Notes: a model not told the origin generated them from the letters alone. A DNA stretch of 64,000 bases from an uncultured Rikenellaceae bacterium (GCA_910577285.1 CAJTLO010000006.1:3474-67473), one strand, 5' to 3'; counted from the stretch's first letter, positions 27,321 through 36,393 are shown. Numbers and translations are program-made.

Positions 27321-28475
27321 TTACCGGGTCAGGAGATAACCGAAGAGATCCGCACTGAGGCGTGCGAGGCTTTCGGCCGGGCGGGCGAAGGCTTCGTGCG
27401 ACGGAATGCGGTCGGTCAGGGCGAAGAGAGCCGATATCCCCGCCGGGGCGAGTGCTTCGGCGGGGATGTCGTGTTCGTGGGCACCGCACAGCACGATGGC
27501 GGGGATGCCGCTTTGGTGTGCGAGCGAGGCGACGTGTCCGGCCACCTTGCCGTGGAGGCTCTGGCGGTCGAAACGGCCTTCGCCGGTCACTACCAGCGAG
27601 GCGCTGCGTATCGCCCGGTCGGTGCCCGTGAGGGAGGCCATTGCGGCGGCGCCGGAGATGAAGTCGGCCTTGCAGAAACTTTTCAGCGCCCAGCCGATGC
27701 CGCCGGCCGCGCCGCTTCCGGCCGCATGGCGGAAGTCGTGTCCGATCTTCCGGGCTACGACCGTAGCGAAATGTTCCGCTCCCGCTTCGAGCAGGGCCAC
27801 GGCGTCGGCGTCGGCCCCCTTTTGCGGGGCGAAGACAGCAGCCGCTCCCCGCGCTCCCGTCAACGGATTGTCCACGTCGCACAGGACGCTGAACCGGCAG
27901 TCGGCCGTAAGACGGTAGAGGGGCGAGGGGTCGAGGTCGTGAATCGTCGTCAGGTCGCCTCCTGCGGGATGTTCCACGGTGCGGCCGTGCCGGTCGAAGA
28001 AACGGCACCCCAGGGCGGCGAGCATGCCTGCGCCGCAGTCGCTCGTTGCTGTGCCTCCCACCGCGACGACCAGCTCCGTATATCCCGCTTCGATGGCTTT
28101 GCGCAATACCGCTCCCATGCCGTAGGAGGTGGTCAGGGCGGGGTTGCGTTCCGCTTTGGGGAGCTTGTAGAGGCCTATGGTGGAGGCCGCTTCCACGGCG
28201 GCACGTTTTCCCGTTCCGTTGGGTAGCGCGACGTAGGCCGATTGCAGGGGCCGCATCCGTGCATCGAAAGCCTCGACCGGACGGTAGGTCCCGTTGCTTC
28301 CGGCAAGGATGTCGAGGCTCCCTTCGCCCCCGTCGGCCATGGGTTTCAGGGTGAGGCGTACGTCGGTGCGTCCCGTGCGACGGGCGGCACGGCGTATCCC
28401 CTCGGCGATAGCTTCGGCGGCCTGGGCGGCGGTCAGGGTTCCTTTGAACTTGTCGGGTGCTATGACGATCTCCAT
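27321..28475 (-). CDS. glxK: Glycerate kinase (GlxK/GarK family)
   Basis: 384 aa from the ATG at 28475; the frame extends upstream through repeat DNA, but the family begins with MEIVIAPDKFKGTLTAAQA, where ATG 28475 falls. KPMADGGEGSLDIL near 50, GTGKRAAVEAAS near 93, AVGGTATSDCGAGMLAALG near 146 and TGEGRFDRQSLHGK near 292 are conserved landmarks of the type-2 glycerate kinase fold. It phosphorylates glycerate, feeding lower glycolysis. Monocistronic as far as can be seen. Confidence 0.93.
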   Translation of the reverse strand: MEIVIAPDKFKGTLTAAQAAEAIAEGIRRAARRTGRTDVRLTLKPMADGGEGSLDILAGSNGTYRPVEAFDARMRPLQSAYVALPNGTGKRAAVEAASTIGLYKLPKAERNPALTTSYGMGAVLRKAIEAGYTELVVAVGGTATSDCGAGMLAALGCRFFDRHGRTVEHPAGGDLTTIHDLDPSPLYRLTADCRFSVLCDVDNPLTGARGAAAVFAPQKGADADAVALLEAGAEHFATVVARKIGHDFRHAAGSGAAGGIGWALKSFCKADFISGAAAMASLTGTDRAIRSASLVVTGEGRFDRQSLHGKVAGHVASLAHQSGIPAIVLCGAHEHDIPAEALAPAGISALFALTDRIPSHEAFARPAESLARLSADLFGYLLTR

Positions 28476-28564
28476 GTTCGATTCCTGCGATGTTCCTTTG
28501 GCGCTGTGCGGAACGCGTCGTTCAAAAGTAGCGAAAAAAAACGTATGGTCGTTTCGTGCCGATC

Positions 28565-29074
28565 GCATCGCACCCGTGGGGCGGGGGAGGGGGCCGTAAG
28601 GCCGGGTGCGGTTTCGGTCGAAACGGATTGGGAGAGTTTGCGTTGCCCGGGAGCGCATCGTGCCTGCGAGGCAAGGGGCCGTAAGTCCGGGTGCGGTTTC
28701 GGCTGAAATGTCCCGGTACGGTTTGCGCTATCCGATATCGCATCGCGTTTGCGAGGGTGTGTCGTCTGGCTTGCGCCTCGGGGTTTCGGTCGAACGAGAT
28801 TCGGGGCGTCCCTGTTTTCCGCGATTCGCTATGTATCCGTGTGCTGTCCCGAAGGCCGACGACACTTTTCGTATTTCAGCGCGTATGATTTCGGTTACTT
28901 GCTTCATAACGAATCGTTTCGCACCCGTGTGCCGTCCCGAAGGCCGACGACACTTTTCGTATTTCAGCGCGTATGATTTCGGTTACTTGCTTCATAACGA
29001 ATCGTTTCGCACCCGTGTGCCGTCCCGGAAAACCGACGAGGCCTTTCGTATCTCGACGAATATAATTATATTTG
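28565..29074 (+). repeat. Six-unit array of an approximately 85-bp promoter-type repeat upstream of the OPT gene
   Basis: Units are marked by TTTCG at 28612, 28697, 28784, 28867, 28955 and 29044 (spacings 85, 87, 83, 88, 89). Units 4 and 5 are nearly identical over 88 bp; units 1-3 are diverged but keep the CGCAnC...CCGTG...TTTCG framework. Unit 6 carries the functional-looking TTTCG-N18-TATATTTG promoter of the transporter gene. The palindrome of unit 5 is 28927-28953. No coding potential is credible. Confidence 0.85.
29044..29074 (+). promoter_or_regulatory. Promoter of OPT transporter gene
   Basis: TTTCG (29044-29048), 18 nt, then TATATTTG (29067-29074), 58 bp upstream of the ATG. It forms the last unit of the repeat array. 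Confidence 0.75.
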
Positions 29075-29132
29075 CTCTCCTCCGGTGGAATGCCGGGAGG
29101 GAACGTGCGCCACTGAACTTAATTTAAATTAT

Positions 29133-31115
29133 ATGGAGCAAAACCAACAACAGAATTACTCTTTGCCGGATAACGCCTACACCGAGCTGAAGCCGGGCGA
29201 ATCCTACAAACCCATTCTGCCCGCCGCCTCGAAGCCCAAGGAGGTAACTCCTTATTCGGTCACGATGGGGCTGGTGATGGCCGTCCTCTTCTCGGCGGCT
29301 GCGGCCTACCTCGGACTGAAAGTGGGGCAGGTGTTCGAAGCCGCCATTCCGATCGCCATTATCGCCGTGGGCGTGGGCAACGTCTTCGGAAAGAAGAACA
29401 CCCTCGGTCAGAATACCATCATCCAGTCGATCGGAGCCAGCTCCGGGGTGATCGTTGCCGGTGCCATCTTCACGCTGCCGGCGCTTTATATCCTCGGTCT
29501 GGAGGCGCAGTTCTACCAGATATTCCTGTCGTCGCTTTTCGGCGGCCTGCTGGGTATCCTGCTCATCATTCCCTTCCGGAAATATTTCGTCAAGGACATG
29601 CACGGCAAACTGCCTTTCCCCGAGGCCACGGCCACTACGGAGGTGCTCGTATCGGGTGAAAAGAAAGGCAATCAGGTGAAGGTGTTGGCGGTCAGCGGTC
29701 TTGTGGGCGGTCTTTACGACTTCATCGCAGGCAGCGTGGGGCTGTGGGTGGATACCATCTCGACGAGGGTGTTCGCTTGGGGCGATATGATAGCCGACAA
29801 GTTCAAGGTGGTGTTCAAGGTCAATACGGGCGCCGCGGTACTCGGCCTGGGCTATATCGTGGGGCTGAAATATGCCGCTTTCATCTGTGCCGGTTCGTTT
29901 ACCGTGTGGTTCGTGCTCATTCCCCTGATCAGCTATTTCGCGCCCGGCATGACCCTGCCCGTGGGTGAAGGGGTGCTGCGGACGGTGGGGAACATGTCCG
30001 CCGAGGAACTCTTCTTCAACTACGGTCGTCCGCTGGGCATCGGCGGTATCGCCATGGCAGGTATCGTGGGTATCATCAAGTCCTCGAAGATCATCCGTCA
30101 GGCGCTGGGGCTCGCCGTCAAGGAACTCGGCGGCAAGAAGAATGCGGAGACCTGCGAACGTACCGAGCGCGATCTGCCCATGAAGACCATCCTCTCGGTG
30201 CTGATCGCCGTGCTGGTGGCGGTATTCTTCTTCTTCCAGTTCGGAGTGCTCCATAACTGGCTCTTTACGGCCATCTCGCTGTTGCTGGTGTTCGTCATCT
30301 CGTTCCTCTTTACGACGGTAGCGGCCAACGCCATTGCCATCGTGGGTTCCAACCCGGTTTCGGGCATGACGCTCATGACGCTCATCCTGACCTCGCTCGT
30401 GCTCGTCAGCGCGGGTCTGAGCGGAACGAGCGGCATGACGGCGGCCATGATTATCGGCGGTGTGGTGTGCACGGCGCTCTCCATGGCCGGCGGTTTCATC
30501 ACCGACCTCAAGATAGGCTACTGGATAGGCGTGACGCCCGCCCGGCAGGAGAAGTGGAAATTTCTCGGAGCTGCCGTTTCGGCGGCTACCGTGGCCGGTG
30601 TGATGATGCTGCTCAACAAGACCTACGGTTTCGGTCCCGACAGCCAGCTCGCCGCTCCGCAGGCCAATGCCATGGCCGCGGTCATCAAACCCCTCATGGA
30701 GGGAGGCGCCACGCCGTGGATGCTCTATTTCGCAGGTGCGGTGTTCGCCTTGATACTTACGATGATAGGTGTCCCGGCACTGGCCTTTGCCCTGGGGATG
30801 TTCATTCCGCTCGACCTCAATACGCCGCTGCTGGTGGGCGGTCTGATCAGTTGGTACGTTTCGACGCGCAGCAAGAACGCAGCGCTCAACAAGGCCCGCA
30901 GGGACCGGGGGACGCTCATCGCGTCGGGTCTGATCGCCGGCGGAGCGCTGATGGGGGTTGTGAGTGCGATTCTGACCTATCTGAACGTGAACATGCGTCT
31001 TACCGCATGGAGCGCTACCACCGGTGCGGAGGTGACTGCCATCCTCGTTTACCTGGCGTTGATCGTCTACGTCGTGTGGGATTCCAAGCGTGCCAAGGCG
31101 GAGATTTCGGAATAA
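29133..31115 (+). CDS. OPT family oligopeptide transporter
   Basis: 660 aa from the ATG at 29133 (MEQNQQQNYSL); an in-frame ATG at 29085 lies in leader DNA. About 14-16 transmembrane segments. YSVTMGLVMAVLFSAAAAYL and LGLKVGQVFEAAIP near 50-80 are the OPT signature, with PFPEATATTEVL near 172 and NPVSGMTLMTLI near 418. The bacterial OPT branch imports small peptides (some members take metal chelates) by proton coupling. It is followed by pepT and a second peptidase, so import plus hydrolysis of peptides is the likely job. Confidence 0.92.
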   Translation: MEQNQQQNYSLPDNAYTELKPGESYKPILPAASKPKEVTPYSVTMGLVMAVLFSAAAAYLGLKVGQVFEAAIPIAIIAVGVGNVFGKKNTLGQNTIIQSIGASSGVIVAGAIFTLPALYILGLEAQFYQIFLSSLFGGLLGILLIIPFRKYFVKDMHGKLPFPEATATTEVLVSGEKKGNQVKVLAVSGLVGGLYDFIAGSVGLWVDTISTRVFAWGDMIADKFKVVFKVNTGAAVLGLGYIVGLKYAAFICAGSFTVWFVLIPLISYFAPGMTLPVGEGVLRTVGNMSAEELFFNYGRPLGIGGIAMAGIVGIIKSSKIIRQALGLAVKELGGKKNAETCERTERDLPMKTILSVLIAVLVAVFFFFQFGVLHNWLFTAISLLLVFVISFLFTTVAANAIAIVGSNPVSGMTLMTLILTSLVLVSAGLSGTSGMTAAMIIGGVVCTALSMAGGFITDLKIGYWIGVTPARQEKWKFLGAAVSAATVAGVMMLLNKTYGFGPDSQLAAPQANAMAAVIKPLMEGGATPWMLYFAGAVFALILTMIGVPALAFALGMFIPLDLNTPLLVGGLISWYVSTRSKNAALNKARRDRGTLIASGLIAGGALMGVVSAILTYLNVNMRLTAWSATTGAEVTAILVYLALIVYVVWDSKRAKAEISE

Positions 31116-31120
31116 ATACG

Positions 31121-31128
31121 TAAATTTG
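31121..31128 (+). promoter_or_regulatory. -7 box upstream of pepT
   Basis: TAAATTTG starts 5 bp after the OPT stop codon (stop ends 31115), 81 bp before pepT. No -33 partner at the usual distance, so a weak or regulated promoter is possible. Confidence 0.4.
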
Positions 31129-31209
31129 CATGAAAACGTCGGCGTATTCGTGCGGCAATCCTGCTGCACGGATACGCTTGCGTAAAGGAAAACAGTATAA
31201 TCAAAAAAG

Positions 31210-32433
31210 ATGAATATGGAATTGCTCGAAAGGTTTCTGAAATACGTCGGCTTCGATACGCAGAGCGACGAGAGCAGCACGACTTTCCCCTCGACCGAGA
31301 AGCAGAAGGTACTGCTCGCCTACCTGGCCGAGGAGATGAAGGCGCTGGGAATGCAGGAGGTGGAGATGGACCGTTACGGCTATGTGATGGGGACCATTCC
31401 TGCCACGCCCGGTCTGGAAGGGAAGCCGGTCATCGGCTTCATTTCCCATGTGGATACCAGTCCCGACATGAGCGGAAAGGGTGTGAAACCGCAGATCATC
31501 AAGGACTACGACGGTGGCGACATCCGGCTGAACGATGCCGTGTCGATGACCGTGGCCGAGTTCCCCGAGCTCGCCCTCTTCAAGGGGCAGACGCTCATCA
31601 CTACGGACGGCACGACGCTGTTGGGGGCCGACGACAAGGCCGGAGTGGCGGAGATCATGACCGCCGCCGAGTACCTTCTCTCGCATCCGGAGGTGAAGCA
31701 CGGCAAGATCCGTATCGGCTTCACGCCCGACGAAGAGGTGGGACGCGGTGTGGATTATTTCGATGTGGCGCGTTTCGGGGCGCAGTATGCCTATACCGTG
31801 GACGGCGGTTACGAAGGCGAGCTGGAGTACGAGAACTTCAATGCCGCCTCGGCCCGGTTCGAGGTGCAGGGGAAGAATATCCATCCCGGTTCGGCCAAGG
31901 ACAAGATGTTGAATGCGTTGCAGGTGGTGTGCGAGATCAATGCCATGCTTCCGCCCGTACAGCGGCCCGAACACACCGAGGGGTACGAAGGTTTCTACCA
32001 CCTGGTGGGCATCGGCGGCGGTGTGGAGGCGGCCGAGTCGAGCTACATCGTCCGGGACCACGACCGTGCGAAATTCGAACGCAAGAAGGCGTTTGCGCAG
32101 GAGGTGGCCGACTTCCTCAACCGCAAGTACGGCGAGGGAACGGTGAAGCTGACGCTCAGGGATCAGTACTACAACATGCGCGAGATGGTGGAACCCCATC
32201 CGCAGGTGATCGCCAAGGCCGAACAGGCCATGCGTATGGCGGGTGTGGAGCCGTTGGTGAAGCCTATCCGCGGCGGTACGGACGGTTCGCGCCTTTCGTA
32301 CATGGGACTTCCGTGTCCCAACCTGTTCACGGGCGGCATGAACTTCCACGGAAAATATGAGTACGCTTCGCTCGACACGATGAAGAAAGCCATGCAGACG
32401 GTCGTCAATCTGGCCGGTCTGTGGGCCGAGTAA
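31210..32433 (+). CDS. pepT: Peptidase T (tripeptide aminopeptidase, M20B)
   Basis: 407 aa, the normal PepT length. Metal-binding and catalytic residues: the HVDTSPD stretch near 78 (His-x-Asp), TLLGADDKAG near 137 (bridging Asp), DEEVGRGVDYF near 175 (catalytic Glu, metal Glu), YTVDGG near 196 and the C-terminal FHGKYEY His. It removes the N-terminal residue of tripeptides in the cytoplasm, next to a peptide importer. Confidence 0.97.
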   Translation: MNMELLERFLKYVGFDTQSDESSTTFPSTEKQKVLLAYLAEEMKALGMQEVEMDRYGYVMGTIPATPGLEGKPVIGFISHVDTSPDMSGKGVKPQIIKDYDGGDIRLNDAVSMTVAEFPELALFKGQTLITTDGTTLLGADDKAGVAEIMTAAEYLLSHPEVKHGKIRIGFTPDEEVGRGVDYFDVARFGAQYAYTVDGGYEGELEYENFNAASARFEVQGKNIHPGSAKDKMLNALQVVCEINAMLPPVQRPEHTEGYEGFYHLVGIGGGVEAAESSYIVRDHDRAKFERKKAFAQEVADFLNRKYGEGTVKLTLRDQYYNMREMVEPHPQVIAKAEQAMRMAGVEPLVKPIRGGTDGSRLSYMGLPCPNLFTGGMNFHGKYEYASLDTMKKAMQTVVNLAGLWAE

Positions 32434-32540
32434 TGCGTGCATGCCGGGCGGACGGAGGGACGGAGTGCGTTCTTAATCGTTTGCGCGGCGCTACGGAAAA
32501 CTGTAATCGTATATTATCTTAAAAAAACAGATTATTCGGA

Positions 32541-33737
32541 ATGAAGAGATTTTTTGTGACGGCGGCAGCCCTTTTGGCGGCCCTCAGCCTCGATGCCCAG
32601 ACATCCGACAAGGAGGTCAAAACCCCTTACGAGTTTACGGCGGTAAAGGATATTCCCGCTACGTCCGTCAAGGACCAGTACAGCAGCGGTACCTGCTGGA
32701 GTTTCGCCGGCATCGCTTTCCTGGAAAGCGAGCTGCTCCGTACGGGCAAGGGCGAATACGACCTGTCGGAGATGTGGATCGCACGCCATGCCTATCTCGA
32801 TAAGGCCCGGAAATATGCCCGTATGCACGGGAAGGCCGAGTTCTCGCAGGGCGGTGCCACGCACGACGTATTCAACATGATACGCGAATACGGCATCGTG
32901 CCCGACGAAGTCTATACGGGGCTGCAGTACGGCACCGACAACCACCAGCACAGCGAGGTGGAGGCCGTGCTGAAGTGTTATATGAAGGGCGTGGTGGCCA
33001 ACCCGAACGGTAAGCTCACCCCCGCATGGGCCGACGGTCTGGACGGTATTCTCGACGCCTACTTCGGCGAAGTGCCCGAAACGTTCGTTTACAACGGCAA
33101 GGAGTATACCCCTCAGAGCTTTGCCGCGGAGCTGGGCCTGAATATGGACGACTATGTTTCGTTCACCTCGTTCACCCACCATCCGTTCTATACGCAGTTC
33201 GCGATGGAGGTGCCCGACAACTGGGCCTGGGGCCTGTCGTGGAACGTGCCCCTCGACGAGTTCATGGCGATCATCGACAACTCGCTGGAGAACGGCTATA
33301 CGGTGGATTGGGCTGCGGATGTCAGCGAGCCCGGCTTCCAGTATTCGAAAGGTTTCGCGGTGATTCCCGCCGGTGCGGGCGAAGGTGCTCAGAACACCGA
33401 GTGGTCGAAATGGGAAACCATGTCGGCCAACAGCCGCCGGAGCATGATCGCCAAGGCGACCGAGCCCATTCAGGAGATGGAGATTACCCAGGAGCTTCGC
33501 CAGAAGGGATACGACAACTACGAAACGACCGACGACCACGGCATGCTCATCACCGGTATCTTCACCGACCAGAACGGCAATACCTTCTACAAGGTGAAGA
33601 ACTCGTGGAATACGGATAACGTCTACGACGGTTATTTCTTCGCTTCGGCTCCCTTCGTAGCCTACAAGACGCTCAACATCGTGGTACACAAGAATGCCGT
33701 ACCCAAGGAGATCAGGAAAAAACTCGGCATCAAGTAG
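32541..33737 (+). CDS. Bleomycin-hydrolase/PepC-like C1 cysteine aminopeptidase, exported
   Basis: 398 aa. A signal peptide (MKRFFVTAAALLAALSLDAQ) marks it as periplasmic, unlike cytosolic Lactobacillus PepC. Catalytic Cys in SSGTCWSFAG near 53, His in DDHGMLITGIF near 333, and Asn in VKNSWNTD near 353; TSVKDQYSSGTCW preserves the oxyanion Gln as DQ. The C1B family trims peptides from the N-terminus. It follows pepT and ends at a strong terminator, completing a peptide-use cluster. Confidence 0.92.
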   Translation: MKRFFVTAAALLAALSLDAQTSDKEVKTPYEFTAVKDIPATSVKDQYSSGTCWSFAGIAFLESELLRTGKGEYDLSEMWIARHAYLDKARKYARMHGKAEFSQGGATHDVFNMIREYGIVPDEVYTGLQYGTDNHQHSEVEAVLKCYMKGVVANPNGKLTPAWADGLDGILDAYFGEVPETFVYNGKEYTPQSFAAELGLNMDDYVSFTSFTHHPFYTQFAMEVPDNWAWGLSWNVPLDEFMAIIDNSLENGYTVDWAADVSEPGFQYSKGFAVIPAGAGEGAQNTEWSKWETMSANSRRSMIAKATEPIQEMEITQELRQKGYDNYETTDDHGMLITGIFTDQNGNTFYKVKNSWNTDNVYDGYFFASAPFVAYKTLNIVVHKNAVPKEIRKKLGIK

Positions 33738-33769
33738 CGTTTGTCGCGGACCTCGTGCCGCATGAATGC

Positions 33770-33808
33770 ACCATCCCCGGAACAGATGTTCCGGGGATGG
33801 TTGTTTTT
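33770..33808 (+). terminator. Terminator after the C1 peptidase
   Basis: Perfect 14-bp stem ACCATCCCCGGAAC (33770-33783) with 33788-33801, AGAT loop, followed by TGTTTTT. Confidence 0.92.
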
Positions 33809-34333
33809 GGGGCCGGGAGAACCGGTCGGCGTCCGTCGTAGCGGTATCGGTGAGGGTGCTTTCGCCGGTGCTGTTGTCGGTCGGCCGGGGAACGCAAAAG
33901 GGGACGGTCGGTGCATTGCCGGACAACGGAGAGGAGCGATGCGGAGGAGTGGGAAGACAGGGGACGTGGGTGCGGATCGGAGGAAGAACCGCAAGGGCGG
34001 AAGTGTGAGCGGGGTCTTTTGCCGCTCGCGCCGCGGCGTGCCTTTTCGTCCGGCGGCAGCGTGAGCGGGCCGGGGCGGTTGGGGAGCGGAAGCGGGGTGG
34101 CGAAAGTCACCGGAAACGGGGCCGGATATCGCCCAAGCTACCCGCGACGCCATCCTCGACGAATCTATCGGGACTCTACGGGCGAGGTCCCTCACCTACG
34201 CGAAGGATTCCGTCGTATCTATAGCGATACGGGCTTCCTTTGCGGAGAAGGATTCCCGAGGCGGAGCGCCTTTTGCGTAGAGCAATAGCAGGGCCGAGTG
34301 TCATGACCGCCGCGTTGCCCGGCGGTTTTACTG
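33809..34333. other. Intergenic stretch, no recognised gene
   Basis: About 525 bp between convergent genes. A frame at 34123-34279 on the plus strand reads TRDAILDESIGTLRARS, which is protein-like but has no start and no recognised family; it could be a gene relic. A weak GC hairpin lies at 34306-34326. Confidence 0.4.
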
Positions 34334-35215
34334 TCAGAATACGCAGGCGAAGCCGGCGCCGTAGTAACCGTAGCCGATGGCCGGAGTGAACATCATGCCG
34401 GCTTGTTGCGTCCGGCCCTCCTTGCCGTAGATCCACCGGTCGAAGAGGGGCAGCAGCAGATAGGCGACCTCGACGCTTGCGATGCCGATGCCGGCGCCCG
34501 TCACGACGTCGCTCAGCCAGTGGCGCCTGTTGAGGATGCGCATGGCACCGGTTGCCGTGGCTACGGCGTAGCCTGCCACGCCGATCCAGGGCGATACGCT
34601 CTTGTATTCGCGGAAGAGTAGGTGGGCGCCCGTGAAGACGGTGGCGGTGTGGCCCGAGGGGAAAGAGTTCCATGCCGAACCGTCGGGGCGCAGTACGGGA
34701 ATGGAGAATTTCATGGTGTTGACGATGGCCGCCATGACGAGGTAGGAGGTTGCCGCAACGATGGTCCTTTCCAGGAAGTTGTGTCGGGTCTTTACGCCGG
34801 CAAGCCCGAAGTAGGCCACGATGGGGGCGTATTGCAGGTAGTCGTCGACGTGCGTTCGGCCCGGGAATGCCCGTAGCGCTGCGGCTTTGACGTCTCCGTT
34901 GACCTTCTGCAGCAGCGGATTGCACTGCGCGATCGAACCGTAAGCGATGAAGCCGGCCGGAATGATGAACCGTGCTCCGGTGGAGTGCCAGAAGTCGCGG
35001 CGGGGCCGGACGCTCTCCGGCAGTCGGATCGGATCGTCGGCGAAGGAGGGAGCGGCGGTCAGCCCGTATGCGGGGAGGGTGGCGGCAGGGAGCGTGATGC
35101 GGCTCTCTGCTGCGGACGGAGCGATGGTAAAGGGTGTCCGGTCGGGGGTAAGGGCGGCGGCGCGACCGTTGAGGAGGGACAGGAGAGTGAGCAGGAGAAT
35201 GATGGTCCGGTTCAT
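34334..35215 (-). CDS. PAP2-family phosphatase, exported/membrane
   Basis: 293 aa from the ATG at 35215, which begins a signal sequence (MNRTIILLLTLLSLLNG). The three acid-phosphatase motifs are present: KFSIPVLRP near 163, FPSGHTATVF near 177 and RRHWLSD near 223, within a bundle of membrane helices. The C-terminus (TPAIGYGYYGAGFACVF) looks like a strand ending in Phe. PAP2 enzymes dephosphorylate undecaprenyl-PP, lipid A phosphates or phosphatidic acid at the periplasmic face; which applies cannot be told. Convergent with the peptidase gene. Confidence 0.88.
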   Translation of the reverse strand: MNRTIILLLTLLSLLNGRAAALTPDRTPFTIAPSAAESRITLPAATLPAYGLTAAPSFADDPIRLPESVRPRRDFWHSTGARFIIPAGFIAYGSIAQCNPLLQKVNGDVKAAALRAFPGRTHVDDYLQYAPIVAYFGLAGVKTRHNFLERTIVAATSYLVMAAIVNTMKFSIPVLRPDGSAWNSFPSGHTATVFTGAHLLFREYKSVSPWIGVAGYAVATATGAMRILNRRHWLSDVVTGAGIGIASVEVAYLLLPLFDRWIYGKEGRTQQAGMMFTPAIGYGYYGAGFACVF

Positions 35216-35795
35216 TGCGCTACGAAATCGTTTGAGTTTCCGAATAGCTGTTCGCTGAAAGCCGAATACGGAACATTGCCGTATTCGCAATCCGATTCGA
35301 TCGCAACAAATATACTATAATCTCGTCAACAATATATAAACCGATACGATCCCGTATCGCTTGTCGGGCGGCAGTGCGCATGGGATGGTGCGATGCGGTG
35401 CCGTCGGAGGAGGGTAATTTGCAGGCCGGTGCGGGTATTTTGCATGGAGCGGCGGAGTTTTTCGGGAAGCAGGGAAGGAGGGTGCTTTTCGGGGAGAAGG
35501 GAGAGCGGAGCGCAGAGCAGCCCGGGACGCGGACAGGGGCTTTCCCGTTCGTTGCCCGTGTGACAGGGAGCCGGCGCGATGGATTTGCGTTTCGAGGTGG
35601 AACGAGGCCTGAAGATGCGATGAAAACGGCCGGTAATTTTTGAACGGGGTGCGATCGGAGGTTTTTTCCGGAATTTCCCGGACGATCGGGGATCGTAGCT
35701 TTGCCGAGGGAAGAGGCCGGTTGCGTGGCATGGTACCGGATAGGGCTGGAACTTCCCGTGTGGGAAGAGGCTCTCGTTGTGTTTGACGTCTAATT
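35216..35795. other. Intergenic stretch, no recognised gene
   Basis: About 580 bp upstream of the PAP2 gene and downstream of tRNA-Leu (read on the minus strand). GC-rich shadows only. Confidence 0.5.
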
Positions 35796-35826
35796 AATAA
35801 ACCCGCTGAATTTCAGCGGGTTTATT
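35796..35826 (-). terminator. Terminator of tRNA-Leu
   Basis: AATAAACCCGCTGA (35796-35809) pairs perfectly with TCAGCGGGTTTATT (35813-35826), 11 bp after the tRNA 3' end; TTATTAATTAG follows on the minus strand. Confidence 0.85.
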
Positions 35827-35836
35827 GCGTGTCTTG

Positions 35837-35922
35837 TACCCGGAGCGGGGATCGAACCCGCACGGACATCGCTGCCCACGGGATTTTAAGTCCCGCGTGT
35901 CTACCTGTTCCACCATCCGGGC
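35837..35922 (-). tRNA. tRNA-Leu(TAA)
   Basis: 86 nt. Acceptor GCCCGGA/TCCGGGT, anticodon loop CTTAAAA (anticodon TAA), long variable arm, T-loop GGTTCGATCCC. CCA is not encoded. The antisense frame reading MVEQVDTRDLKSRG is the well-known false ORF over such tRNAs. Confidence 0.96.
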
Positions 35923-35940
35923 GTTTCGGTAAAAGACGTG

Positions 35941-35972
35941 CAAATATAGGAAATATTCGCAGAAAATCGAAA
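35941..35972 (-). promoter_or_regulatory. Promoter of tRNA-Leu, first unit of repeat array
   Basis: On the minus strand TTTCG (35972-35968), exactly 19 nt, then TATATTTG (35948-35941), 19 bp upstream of the tRNA. The -33 element belongs to repeat unit 1. Confidence 0.85.
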
Positions 35973-36393
35973 GTGGTGTCGGCCCGTAGGGGCGGGACAC
36001 GGTCGCGCAGCGATTCGATCGATGCAAATGTGTTCTGCATTCGCAGAAAATCGAAAGTGGTGTCGGCCCGTAGGGGCGGGACACGGTCGCGCAGCGATTC
36101 GATCGATGCAAATGTGTTCTGCATTCGCAGAAAATCGAAAGTGGTGTCGGCCCGTAGGGGCGGGACACGGTCGCGCAGCGATTCGATCGATGCAAATGTG
36201 TTCTGCATTCGCAGAAAATCGAAAGTGGTGTCGGCCCGTAGGGGCGGGACACGGTCGCGCAGCGATTCGATCGATGCAAATGTGTTCTGCATTCGCAGAA
36301 AATCGAAAGTGGCTGTCGGCCCGCAGGGGCGGGACACGGTCGCGCAGCGATTCGATCGAGGCAACCGGGAAAAATATTCGTCGAGAAGCGAAG
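35955..36393 (-). repeat. Tandem array of an 84-bp promoter-type repeat upstream of tRNA-Leu
   Basis: Units start (plus-strand ATTCGC) at 35955, 36039, 36123, 36207 and 36291. The first four are exactly 84 bp and read as identical; the fifth has small changes, and a sixth, degenerate half-unit reaches about 36393. On the minus strand every unit carries TTTCG, 19 nt, then CACATTTG, i.e. a promoter whose -7 box has lost its TA. A 25-nt palindrome (35976-36000 in unit 1) precedes the TTTCG. There are no unique spacers, so it is not CRISPR. Confidence 0.95.

Noticed and set aside
28606..29127. 173-aa open frame upstream of the OPT gene
   Set aside because: It runs through the repeat array with repeated RPEGRRHFSYFSAYDFGYLL blocks, and the real start of the next gene follows a promoter at 29067.
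34123..34279. Possible gene relic reading DIAQATRDAILDESIGTLRA
   Set aside because: No start codon, no family recognised, and too short to support as a feature.
35955..36375. CRISPR array
   Set aside because: Units are contiguous and identical over their whole 84 bp; there are no unique spacers and no cas genes.
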